From NCBI RefSeq assembly GCF_003014695.1, contig NZ_PYAS01000013.1, positions 62,001 through 126,000 of the forward strand: a stretch of 64,000 nucleotides of DNA, written 5' to 3'. Made by a program: the position numbers and the translations under genes. Below the pieces are notes generated by a model that saw nothing but the letters and a program-made list of their open reading frames with translations, did no database searches and was not told the origin of the DNA. This document shows, piece after piece, positions 42,490 through 50,288 of this stretch (position 1 is its first letter; the number at the start of each line of letters is the position of its first letter). The DNA is from Dyadobacter jiangsuensis. GTDB taxonomy: Bacteria; Bacteroidota; Bacteroidia; Cytophagales; Spirosomataceae.

Positions 42490-43320
42490 ATGACAATAGA
42501 CGCGCACCAGCATTTCTGGATATTTGATGAGGAACGTGATTCGTGGATCACGCCTGATATGCAGGTTATCCGGCGGAATTTTCTGCCGGAGGATCTGTCG
42601 CCCGTCCTGAAAGCGAACAAAGTCGACGGATGTGTAGCCGTGCAGGCCTCGCAAACCGATCCGGAAACAGAATTTCTCCTGCATCTGGCCGAGGCGAACG
42701 ATTTCGTGGCCGGTGTGGTAGGCTGGGTTGACCTCCGGGCTGAGAACTTGTATGATCAACTCGAAAGGTATTCGCAGTTTGAAAAACTGAAAGGTTTCCG
42801 GCACGTGGCACAGGGGCAACCCGAAGGCTTTTTGCTGCAACCCGAGTTTGTCAGAGGAGTGGGGCAGCTCGTCGCGTTTGATTTTACTTACGACATTCTC
42901 ATTTACCAAAACCAGTTGAAAGAAGCATTCAACTTTGCGGTAAAGCTGCCGAATGTACATTTCGTGCTGGACCATATTGCCAAGCCGCTCATCAAAGCGC
43001 AGGAGCTGCAACCATGGGCCGACGACATTCGCCGGCTCGCAGAGCTGCCGAATGTACATTGCAAGGTATCGGGCATGGTTACCGAAGCCAACTGGATGCA
43101 TTGGGAGAAAGCCGATTTCCGGCCTTATCTCGACGTCGTTTTCGAAGCGTTCGGTACGGAACGCATTATGTACGGATCCGACTGGCCGGTGTGCCTGGTC
43201 GCGGGCGAGTACGAAGGCGCGAAGGGAATTCTGACCGACTATCTGAGCATGTTCTCTGACGATGAAGTACGCGACGTAATGGGAAACAACGCGAGGCGTT
43301 TTTATAACCTCGACATTTAA
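42490..43320 (+). CDS. COG3618 amidohydrolase, probable L-fuconolactonase
   Basis: This 276-residue metal-dependent hydrolase opens sugar lactones. It begins MTIDAHQHFW with the metal-binding HQH, has VQASQTDPETEFLL, LKGFRHVAQ, HFVLDHIAKP and KVSGMVTEA, and ends with the catalytic YGSDWPVCL followed by NNARRFYNL. This set is typical of L-fuconolactonase and L-rhamnonolactonase. The ATG at 42490 is chosen; an upstream in-frame ATG at 42439 lies inside the decamer repeats and adds 17 non-family residues. The next gene follows after 8 bp. Confidence 0.9.
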   Translation: MTIDAHQHFWIFDEERDSWITPDMQVIRRNFLPEDLSPVLKANKVDGCVAVQASQTDPETEFLLHLAEANDFVAGVVGWVDLRAENLYDQLERYSQFEKLKGFRHVAQGQPEGFLLQPEFVRGVGQLVAFDFTYDILIYQNQLKEAFNFAVKLPNVHFVLDHIAKPLIKAQELQPWADDIRRLAELPNVHCKVSGMVTEANWMHWEKADFRPYLDVVFEAFGTERIMYGSDWPVCLVAGEYEGAKGILTDYLSMFSDDEVRDVMGNNARRFYNLDI

Positions 43321-43328
43321 ATAGTATT

Positions 43329-43658
43329 ATGAAAAGATATTGCCTTGCGGTGGACCTGGTGGACGACCCGCAGATGATCGCGGAATACGAGGGGTACCAC
43401 AAAAAGATCCAGCCGGAAATTCATAAGAGCATAACCAGTGCCGGTATTACCGTGATGGATATTTACCGCATCGGAAACCGGTTGTTCATGATCATGGAAA
43501 CCGAGGATGATTTTAGTTTTGAAACAAAAGCCCAGATGGACGCCGACAATCCGAAAGTACAGGAATGGGAGCAGCTCATGTGGAAATACCAACAAGCATT
43601 GCCCACCGCGAAACCAGGCGAAAAGTGGGTGTTAATGGAACAGATATTTGCCCTCTAA
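43329..43658 (+). CDS. RhaM-family (DUF718) sugar mutarotase
   Basis: This 109-residue protein is a small alpha/beta-barrel mutarotase that interconverts anomers of 6-deoxy sugars. It starts MKRYCLAVDLVDDP, has YHKKIQPEIHKSITSAGITVMDIYRIGNRLFMIME, with a conserved His and Tyr, and ends with EQLMWKYQQALP and GEKWVLMEQIF. Members act on L-rhamnose in E. coli, and a DUF718 protein lies in the L-fucose locus of Campylobacter. Its position 8 bp after the lactonase gene supports L-fucose or a related sugar. Confidence 0.9.
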   Translation: MKRYCLAVDLVDDPQMIAEYEGYHKKIQPEIHKSITSAGITVMDIYRIGNRLFMIMETEDDFSFETKAQMDADNPKVQEWEQLMWKYQQALPTAKPGEKWVLMEQIFAL

Positions 43659-43695
43659 GAATAAAGGTCGTAGTATGAACTAGCATTCGAACAGG

Positions 43696-44478
43696 TTGAG
43701 TAGACTATTTTACGCATTATCCATCCTTATTTTATCATTTGCATTGCTTTCGTCGCAGCCCCGCCAGGCTGTGGAAGTGAAGCTGATGAGTTTCAACATC
43801 CGCCATGGGCTGAATAACCAGGAGGAGTCGAATCTGAGAGATATTTTAAGGATAATCAAGGAGAATGACCCGGACCTTGTGGCTTTACAGGCGGTCGACA
43901 GCCTGACAGATAAGGGAAAGGTGCAGTTCCAACTCAGGCAGATCGCCGCGCAGACAGGCATGTACTATGCCTACGCCGTGGCGGATACCAATGAAAACGG
44001 GACGCAGGGGGTGGGTATACTCTCGAACTGGCCGTTTGAAAAAACACAGACCATCCATTTACCGAGGACGGCGGGTGCCGACCCGAAAGTACTGCAATGT
44101 GGATTGATCAAACTGTCGAGGTCGGTTACCTTCCGGTTTTGCAACTCCCGGCTCGAATATGCATCCGTTATGGACCGTGCGTTACAGGCCGCATATATCA
44201 ATCAAATGCTCGTCAACAGCGTCCAGCCCGTGCTTTTGGGCATGGATATGGGCGCCCGACCGAATGAACAGCCTTACTTTTCGTTCCGCAGAAACTGGCA
44301 GGACGCTGCCCGTGGATCGCAGATGCAGACCTGGAACGAAGGTTTACCGGGCGACCGGCTCGATTATATTTTTGCCTTGCTCAACAACAAGGTTCGCGTC
44401 AAAAACTACAAGGTGATCCGAAATTATCCGGACGTTTCTGATCACTATCCCATTCAGGCCACCATTGAATTTTGGTAG
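43696..44478 (+). CDS. Secreted EEP-fold protein with degenerate active site
   Basis: This 260-residue protein has a signal segment and the endonuclease/exonuclease/phosphatase fold: MSFNIRHG (Asn34 kept), DPDLVALQAVD, GVGILSNWPF, LDYIF (Asp223 kept) and VSDHYP (Asp249, His250 kept). Three catalytic positions are altered by my alignment to the family pattern: the LQE glutamate is Ala66, the T-H-L histidine is Arg152 and the G-D-x-N asparagine is Gly186. It is therefore probably not an active phosphodiesterase. The start is TTG at 43696, set by an in-frame TAG 15 bp upstream. It sits between the mutarotase and lutA genes. Confidence 0.82.
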   Translation: MSRLFYALSILILSFALLSSQPRQAVEVKLMSFNIRHGLNNQEESNLRDILRIIKENDPDLVALQAVDSLTDKGKVQFQLRQIAAQTGMYYAYAVADTNENGTQGVGILSNWPFEKTQTIHLPRTAGADPKVLQCGLIKLSRSVTFRFCNSRLEYASVMDRALQAAYINQMLVNSVQPVLLGMDMGARPNEQPYFSFRRNWQDAARGSQMQTWNEGLPGDRLDYIFALLNNKVRVKNYKVIRNYPDVSDHYPIQATIEFW

Positions 44479-44481
44479 AAA

Positions 44482-45261
44482 ATGAATTACTCAAATTGGA
44501 AGATCGGATTATTTATTCCGTGCTATGTGGATCAGTTTTATCCGCAGGTAGGGATCGCAACGCTCGAATTGCTTGAAAAACTGGGCTGTACGGTAACATT
44601 CCCGCTGAACCAGACCTGCTGCGGTCAGCCGATGGCCAACTCCGGATTCGAACATTTGTCACGCTCGTGCGACAATCTCTTTTATGATATTTTCAAGGAT
44701 TGCGACTACATCGTATCGCCGTCGGGGAGCTGTGTGCTGCATATCAAGGATCATTTGAAGGCTGATAACAAGGCCGACGAATCGAAAGTCCTTAGAAAGA
44801 AGGTGTACGAATTGGTCGAATTTCTGACCGATGTTTTGAAGATAGACAGGATCGAAGCCGAGTTCCCGCATCGCGTGGGCTTACACCAGGGTTGCCACGG
44901 GCAGCGTGGGCTGCATTTGTCCCAAATGTCGGAGCTGAATGCGGCGCCCTACTCGAAGCCGGTATCGCTTTTAAAGCAAGTGAAAGGCATCGAGCTGATC
45001 GACCTCGACCGTACGGACGAATGCTGCGGTTTCGGCGGGACGTTTTGTGTGAGCGAAGAAGCAGTGTCGGTGAAGATGGGAAAAGACCGCGTAGCCGATC
45101 ACATCCGCCATCATGCGGAATACATTACCGGCTCGGATATGAGCTGTCTGATGCATTTGGGTGGCATTCTCAAACGCGGCAATTCCAATGTGCAGGTGAT
45201 GCACATCGCGGAGATCCTGAATGCGGGAATTAAAAAACAAAAACCGGAGCCCGTACATTGA
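44482..45261 (+). CDS. lutA: L-lactate oxidation protein LutA (CCG-domain iron-sulfur protein)
   Basis: This 259-residue protein is the LutA/YkgE component of the LutABC L-lactate dehydrogenase. It has two CCG-type cysteine blocks, QTCCGQP (Cys46-47) and DECCGFGG (Cys181-182), plus FIPCYVDQFYPQVG at the start and HQGCHGQRGL (Cys138). It follows the EEP-fold gene after 3 bp, so it is expressed with the sugar-degradation genes. L-lactate is an expected end product of that pathway. Unusually, a minus-strand gene separates it from lutB. Confidence 0.93.
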   Translation: MNYSNWKIGLFIPCYVDQFYPQVGIATLELLEKLGCTVTFPLNQTCCGQPMANSGFEHLSRSCDNLFYDIFKDCDYIVSPSGSCVLHIKDHLKADNKADESKVLRKKVYELVEFLTDVLKIDRIEAEFPHRVGLHQGCHGQRGLHLSQMSELNAAPYSKPVSLLKQVKGIELIDLDRTDECCGFGGTFCVSEEAVSVKMGKDRVADHIRHHAEYITGSDMSCLMHLGGILKRGNSNVQVMHIAEILNAGIKKQKPEPVH

Positions 45262-45317
45262 GCCCCGGTGTATACAAAGTTTATGCGCTGGGATGGAATC
45301 TGAGAAGCGCCCCGTTA

Positions 45318-45713
45318 TTAGTTGATTGAAGAAACAACGCGGCTGGTTGTAGTCAAAATATCAAACGATTGTGCAGTCTTCTCTTTACCATCCGTGATTT
45401 CGAACGTGTAAGTACCGTCCATCAAGGTTGATAAATCGAAGTATTTCAGGTAGTTGTTTTCAACTTTACGGTTTTCTGAGAAAAGCACATTCTTCTCATT
45501 GTCCAGAATACGTACGACTACATTCTTTGAAATTGGATTATTATAAGAAACGCGGAATTGCAATGGTTTAACCTGCAGAACGGTCAGCTTGGTAGAAGCA
45601 TTTTCAGTTTTATCTGCGGTAGCGAAGTTGTCCTGGGCATTTGCTGCAAATGCCGATCCTGATAGAAGCAAACCTGTAATGGCTGCGATAATAAGAGTGT
45701 TTTTGGTTTTCAT
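45318..45713 (-). CDS. Small secreted beta-sandwich protein
   Basis: I do not recognise a named family. This 131-residue protein has a signal peptide (…FAANAQ) and a single Ig-like or DUF3244-like beta-sandwich: LQFRVSYNNPISKNVVVRILDNEKNVLFSENRKV, FDLSTLMDGTYTFEITDGKEKTAQSFDI. The pattern of NPxxxxVxVxIxD and DGTYTFEI resembles the strand order of T9SS tails, but it forms the whole protein. It is placed on the opposite strand between lutA and lutB, with its own -7-like element (45797-45804) and a short inverted repeat (45748-45762) in the leader. Confidence 0.75.
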   Translation of the reverse strand: MKTKNTLIIAAITGLLLSGSAFAANAQDNFATADKTENASTKLTVLQVKPLQFRVSYNNPISKNVVVRILDNEKNVLFSENRKVENNYLKYFDLSTLMDGTYTFEITDGKEKTAQSFDILTTTSRVVSSIN

Positions 45714-45796
45714 AGGAGTTATAATTTAATGTCTAAAAAAAGTTAAACTGAACTTAGTTCAGACTCCGATGCCCCGATCGAAAAACTTTGTTGATT

Positions 45797-45804
45797 CAAA
45801 AGTA
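45797..45804 (-). promoter_or_regulatory. Consensus -7 element of the small secreted protein gene
   Basis: The minus strand reads TACTTTTG, a full match to TAnnTTTG, about 84 bp before the ATG at 45713. The expected -33 TTTG is not clear: CTTG at 45823-45820 is the best candidate, with a short 15-bp spacer. Confidence 0.4.
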
Positions 45805-45953
45805 TAAGATATTGCAATACAAGAAAATAGCATTTTTTCGATTTGTAAAAAGTTGTTTATTAAACAAACTGCAAACTTGAAATAATGCAACGAATGTGAA
45901 AAGTACAAATCTTATTCTTCTTTAAATACCATTATCTAATTGTTAAGGCAGCT

Positions 45954-47330
45954 ATGTCCAAAACAGTAATGGAGCACGCGGACGCCTCCGAAGTGTTCAA
46001 CAGAGACGAACCTTACGTAAACTGGCACGACGAAACCCTGTGGTTCGTCCGTCAGAAGCGCGATAAATCATCCAAACAACTGCCCGAATGGGAGCAGCTG
46101 CGCGAAGCTGCGTCGGGTATCAAGCATTATGTGCTCTCGCACCTCGACGAGCTGCTGATTTCTTTTGAACAAAAAGCAAAGGAAAACGGCGTGCAGGTGC
46201 ATTGGGCGGCCAATGCGGCCGAGCACAACGAGATCGTACTCGGGCTTTTGAAGAAGCATAAGATCGACAAGATGGTCAAAAGCAAGTCGATGCTCACCGA
46301 GGAATGCCATATGAACGAGTTCCTGCAAAAGAACGGCATCGAAGTGATCGATACCGACCTCGGCGAACGTATTGTGCAGCTCCGCAACGAGCCGCCGAGC
46401 CATATTGTACTCCCCGCTATCCACCTGAAAAAGAAGGATATCGGCGACCTTTTTCACGAACACTTGGGTACCGATGCAGGCGCTACCGACCCGCAATACC
46501 TTACCGAGGCAGCACGCCAGCATTTGCGCGACAAGTTTCTCACCCGCCGCGCCGCATTGACGGGCGTGAACTTCGCCGTGGCCGAAACGGGCAGTTTTGT
46601 AGTCTCGACCAACGAAGGTAATGCCGATATGGGCGCGCATTTGGCCGACATTCACATTGCCTGCATGGGTTTTGAGAAGATTATTCCGAAACAGGAACAC
46701 TTGGGTGTGTTCCTACGCTTGCTCGCACGAAGTGCCACCGGCCAGCCGATCACCACTTACAGCAGCCATTTCAAAAAGCCGCGCGAGGGGCAGGAAATGC
46801 ATATTGTAATCGTAGATAATGGAAGGAGTACGCAGTTGGGAAGAAAAGATTTCAGGAATTCATTGAAATGCATCCGCTGCGGGGCTTGCATGAATACCTG
46901 CCCGGTTTACCGTAGAAGCGGCGGGCATAGCTACCATAATGCTGTCGCAGGGCCGATCGGCTCTATTCTCGCGCCGAACCTGGACATGACCAAGAATGCC
47001 GACTTGCCATTTGCCAGTACTTTATGCGGTAGCTGCTCGAATGTGTGCCCGGTGAAAATTGATATTCACGACCAACTTTACAAATGGCGGCAGGTGCTGG
47101 CCAAAGAAGGTTATGTGCCTAAAAGCAAAGAAATCGGCATCCGCGCGATGTCGACGGTGCTTGCCGCGCCGCGGTTTTACCAATGGTCGGGCAGGCTGGG
47201 GCGGACGGTTATGCGGGCCATGCCATTCATGGTCAACAATGCATTGAACCCATGGTACAAACAGCGCGATATGCCTGAGCCGCCGAAGGAAAGTTTCCGC
47301 GACTGGTATGTCCGCAACAGAAAAAATTAG
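45954..47330 (+). CDS. lutB: L-lactate oxidation protein LutB (LUD domain and two [4Fe-4S] motifs)
   Basis: This 458-residue protein is the LutB/YkgF component. Residues ~60-290 are a LUD domain (MLTEECHMNEFLQKNGIEVIDTDLGERIVQL, AETGSFVVSTNEGNA). The ferredoxin part has Cys306-Cys309-Cys312-Cys316 (CIRCGACMNTCP) and Cys358-Cys361-Cys365 (CGSCSNVCP). It transfers electrons from L-lactate oxidation, with LutA and LutC. The lutC start follows after 3 bp. The 240-bp gap before it shows a separate promoter is possible. Confidence 0.95.
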   Translation: MSKTVMEHADASEVFNRDEPYVNWHDETLWFVRQKRDKSSKQLPEWEQLREAASGIKHYVLSHLDELLISFEQKAKENGVQVHWAANAAEHNEIVLGLLKKHKIDKMVKSKSMLTEECHMNEFLQKNGIEVIDTDLGERIVQLRNEPPSHIVLPAIHLKKKDIGDLFHEHLGTDAGATDPQYLTEAARQHLRDKFLTRRAALTGVNFAVAETGSFVVSTNEGNADMGAHLADIHIACMGFEKIIPKQEHLGVFLRLLARSATGQPITTYSSHFKKPREGQEMHIVIVDNGRSTQLGRKDFRNSLKCIRCGACMNTCPVYRRSGGHSYHNAVAGPIGSILAPNLDMTKNADLPFASTLCGSCSNVCPVKIDIHDQLYKWRQVLAKEGYVPKSKEIGIRAMSTVLAAPRFYQWSGRLGRTVMRAMPFMVNNALNPWYKQRDMPEPPKESFRDWYVRNRKN

Positions 47331-47333
47331 ACG

Positions 47334-47921
47334 ATGAGCTCACGAGATAACATATTGGCGAAGATCCGGCAGAACAAACCCGAGGAAGTCGCATTGCCCG
47401 CTGTAACGACATTTGCCAGCAATTTTGAGAATACGGAAGACAAGTTCCGCGAAATGCTTTCTCTGATTTACACCGAAGTAATCGTGGTGAAAAATCTGGA
47501 AGAACTCGCGCAAAAGGCGGAAGAGCTTTACGGAAAGGTGGTCAACCGGGCTACGACGATTCCGGCATTGAGTGCGTGGGCAGATTTCAGTCTCAACGTT
47601 TCTGATCCGCATGAGCTGGAAACCGTTGAAATAGCCATTGTGCAAGCCGAGTTTGGTGTGGCTGAAAATGGGGCCGTTTGGGTTTCGGACCAGTATCTGC
47701 CGCACAGGGTGCTGCCGTTTATTACTCAAAACCTCGCTTTCGTGATCCCGCGTAATGCGCTCGTGGACAATATGCATGAGGCCTACGTACGCTTGCAGGA
47801 CACATTGGGCTGGGGCTGTTTTATTGCAGGCCCGTCAAAAACTGCTGATATTGAGCAATCGCTGGTGATCGGCGCGCACGGGGCGCGCAGCATGGTGATC
47901 TTCCTGCTCGAAGGCGAATAG
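47334..47921 (+). CDS. lutC: L-lactate oxidation protein LutC (LUD domain)
   Basis: This 195-residue LUD-domain protein is the third part of the LutABC complex (YkgG in E. coli). It shows IVQAEFGVAENGAVWVSDQYLPHRVLPFITQNLAFVI and the end GPSKTADIEQSLVIGAHGARSMVIFLLEGE, the standard C-terminus of the family. It starts 3 bp after lutB and is followed 6 bp later by the acetyltransferase gene. LutABC converts L-lactate to pyruvate in the cytoplasm. Confidence 0.95.
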   Translation: MSSRDNILAKIRQNKPEEVALPAVTTFASNFENTEDKFREMLSLIYTEVIVVKNLEELAQKAEELYGKVVNRATTIPALSAWADFSLNVSDPHELETVEIAIVQAEFGVAENGAVWVSDQYLPHRVLPFITQNLAFVIPRNALVDNMHEAYVRLQDTLGWGCFIAGPSKTADIEQSLVIGAHGARSMVIFLLEGE

Positions 47922-47927
47922 TTTCAT

Positions 47928-48443
47928 ATGGATCAACAGGTAACGCTCGGAGCATTTACCAGAAATATTGCCGAAAGGATGGCGCAGCTGGCCAACAACA
48001 AAAATGTTGTGGCACAGGTAAGGGACAATTTTCCGTCGCCTTACACGCTCTCAGACGCTCATTACTGGATCGATTTCTGCAATGCCCGGCAAAATGGCGA
48101 GCGCTTTCACCGCGCGATTTATTACAATGAAGAGTTTGTGGGTGGAATAGGCGTGCTGCGCCAGGACGATATTCACCGAAACAACGCCGAGATCGGCTAC
48201 TGGCTAGGCGAACCTTACTGGGGGCTCAACATCGCTACCGCCGCAGTAATGCAAATGACCGACTGGGTTTTTGCTAATACAACCATCACACGGCTCTTTG
48301 CAGGGGTATTTGAGACCAACCCGGCTTCGATGCGCGTGCTGGAAAAAGCCGGTTACAAGTTGGAAGCGATTCACCGCAAGGCCATTATCAAAAACGACTG
48401 GGTTCTGGACGAACATTTGTTTGTGAAGCTAGCCGGGGAATGA
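47928..48443 (+). CDS. GNAT-family acetyltransferase (RimJ/RimL type)
   Basis: This 171-residue protein has the GNAT fold with a RimJ/RimL-like pattern: ADNFPSPYTLSDAHYWIDFC replaced here by VRDNFPSPYTLSDAHYWI, then GGIGVLRQDD, the EIGYWLGEPYWGLNIATAAVMQM acetyl-CoA region and RLFAGVFETNPASMRVLEKAGYKLEA. It likely acetylates a protein N-terminus or a small amine; the substrate is unknown. It follows lutC after 6 bp and is probably its co-transcript, although it has no obvious place in sugar breakdown. Confidence 0.9.
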   Translation: MDQQVTLGAFTRNIAERMAQLANNKNVVAQVRDNFPSPYTLSDAHYWIDFCNARQNGERFHRAIYYNEEFVGGIGVLRQDDIHRNNAEIGYWLGEPYWGLNIATAAVMQMTDWVFANTTITRLFAGVFETNPASMRVLEKAGYKLEAIHRKAIIKNDWVLDEHLFVKLAGE

Positions 48444-48489
48444 GCTTTAAAAATGTATTTTTACGCTTTGTAAAATTACACTTTCCAAT

Positions 48490-49200
48490 ATGCCCAAGAT
48501 TATCGTTGCGATCGACGGTTATTCGAGTTGTGGCAAATCCACGACGGCGAAACTGGTTGCCAAGCAATTGAATTACCCTTACATCGACACCGGTGCGATG
48601 TACAGGGCTGTTACACTGTACTTTATCCAGAATCATATTAGTCTTACCAATCCGAAGGAAGTGGAAAATGCCTTGTCGAAGGTGCATATTTCCTTCCGCC
48701 GGCACCCCGAGCTTGGTCGCAACGATACGTATCTGAACGGGTTGAATGTCGAGGACGAAATCCGTAAAATGTATGTTTCCGAGCGGGTAAGTGAGGTGAG
48801 TGCCATTGCCGAAGTACGGCATGCGTTGGTAGCGCAGCAGCAACGAATGGGTAAAACCAAGGGTATTGTCATGGACGGCCGGGACATTGGTACCGTCGTA
48901 TTTCCGCAGGCGGAATTGAAGATATTCATGACTGCCGATCCGTTGATCCGGGCGCATCGCCGCCAGTTGGAATTAATGGAAAAAGGCGACATTGTGGATC
49001 TGGGAGAGATCCTGGAAAATCTCAAAACACGCGATTACATTGACACTACCCGCACCGAGAGCCCGCTCAGGCAGGCTGAGGATGCCATTTATATTGACAA
49101 CTCATTCATGACCCTCGACGAGCAGGTAGAAGTGGTGGTGCGCCTGGCCGACGAGCAAATCGGGCTGTCGCTCAGACGCCGTGCTGCCGATAATAGCTGA
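48490..49200 (+). CDS. cmk: Cytidylate kinase
   Basis: This 236-residue enzyme phosphorylates CMP and dCMP. It has the P-loop GYSSCGKST (10-18), YIDTGAMYRAVTLYF, the DGRDIGTVVFPQAELKIFMTAD block and RDYIDTTRTESPLRQAEDAIYID near the C-terminus, all diagnostic of Cmk. Cys in the P-loop is common in Bacteroidota. Its stop is followed directly by the ATG of the DAO-type gene. Confidence 0.97.
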   Translation: MPKIIVAIDGYSSCGKSTTAKLVAKQLNYPYIDTGAMYRAVTLYFIQNHISLTNPKEVENALSKVHISFRRHPELGRNDTYLNGLNVEDEIRKMYVSERVSEVSAIAEVRHALVAQQQRMGKTKGIVMDGRDIGTVVFPQAELKIFMTADPLIRAHRRQLELMEKGDIVDLGEILENLKTRDYIDTTRTESPLRQAEDAIYIDNSFMTLDEQVEVVVRLADEQIGLSLRRRAADNS

Positions 49201-49201
49201 T

Positions 49202-50272
49202 ATGCCCCCATTTGACTACGAATACCTGATAATAGGCCAGGGGATAGGCGGCACGTCCATGGCCTGGCACCTGCACGATGCGGGGAAGAGCTTCCAAATC
49301 GTCGGCGACTCATCCATGCCTTCTTCGTCACGCGTTGCGGCTGGTATTTTTAACCCGTTGACGGGTAAAAAGCTGGTTAAGACCTGGCTGGCTGATGACC
49401 TTTTTCCTTATGCCAGAACTTTTTACGGAAACCTGGAAGAAAAACTGGACCGTAAATTCATGCATCTCACTCCGATTTACCGGCCTTTCCGGTCGATCGA
49501 GGAGCAAAATACCTACCTCGCACAAACAGCCGATCCCGGCATTAGTCCCTACATAGCCAGTAGCCCCGATCCTGGGCGTGATATACCTTATGTAAATGCG
49601 GACTTCGGCGGTTTGGAAGTGGTGCAATCGGGTTGGATTGATCTGCCCGCGTTGCTGGACGCCAGCCGCTCGTATTTTCAACAACAACATTTATATGTAG
49701 AGGCCGCATTCGATGCAGCCGATCTTTTGCGGATAGAAGAGGGTATCGAATGGCAGGGCAAGCGGTTCAAAACGGTCGTTTTTTGCCAGGGTTTTTTTGC
49801 ATTGGAGAACAGCTGGTTCAACTGGCTGCCTTTTACCCCGGTAAAAGGACAAATCCTGGAAATTGCGACGGAGGTTCCGTTGAAATCGTACATCATTAAC
49901 CAGGGGATATTCGCATTGCCGGTGGCTGAAAATAGGATGAAAGTGGGGGCTACCTACTCGTGGAACCCGCTCGACTGGGAGGTGACGGGCGCCGCGACGG
50001 AGGAACTGGAAGCTAAATTGCAGGGCCTGCTAAGCACCGGTTACACATTAACGGGCGCTCAGGCGGGTATACGCCCATCCGTGCGCGACCGGCGGCCGCT
50101 GATCGGTATTCACCCTGAATTTTCTAATGTGTCTATTTTCAACGGGTTAGGTACAAAGGGAGTGACGCTTGCGCCTTTCCTGGCAAAAGAGTTTTGTAAC
50201 CACCTGATTTACGGCAAAGAATTGAACCCGCTAGTGAATATAAAAAGGTATTTTTCGTTATATTTCCGTTGA
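49202..50272 (+). CDS. FAD-dependent oxidoreductase, DAO type
   Basis: This 356-residue flavoprotein has the dinucleotide-binding YLIIGQGIGGTSMAWHL at the N-terminus, ARGxxNPLTGKKL-type SRVAAGIFNPLTGKKLV, and the C-terminal GIRPSVRDRRPLIG and NGLGTKGVTLAP. The pattern resembles the D-amino-acid oxidase-like domain of MnmC, but the methyltransferase part is absent. The substrate is unknown. The ATG at 49202 is one base after the cmk stop; the upstream GTG in the cmk frame overlap is less likely. The following gene starts 16 bp after its stop. Confidence 0.85.
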   Translation: MPPFDYEYLIIGQGIGGTSMAWHLHDAGKSFQIVGDSSMPSSSRVAAGIFNPLTGKKLVKTWLADDLFPYARTFYGNLEEKLDRKFMHLTPIYRPFRSIEEQNTYLAQTADPGISPYIASSPDPGRDIPYVNADFGGLEVVQSGWIDLPALLDASRSYFQQQHLYVEAAFDAADLLRIEEGIEWQGKRFKTVVFCQGFFALENSWFNWLPFTPVKGQILEIATEVPLKSYIINQGIFALPVAENRMKVGATYSWNPLDWEVTGAATEELEAKLQGLLSTGYTLTGAQAGIRPSVRDRRPLIGIHPEFSNVSIFNGLGTKGVTLAPFLAKEFCNHLIYGKELNPLVNIKRYFSLYFR

Positions 50273-50288
50273 CGTCAGCCTAAGCAAT

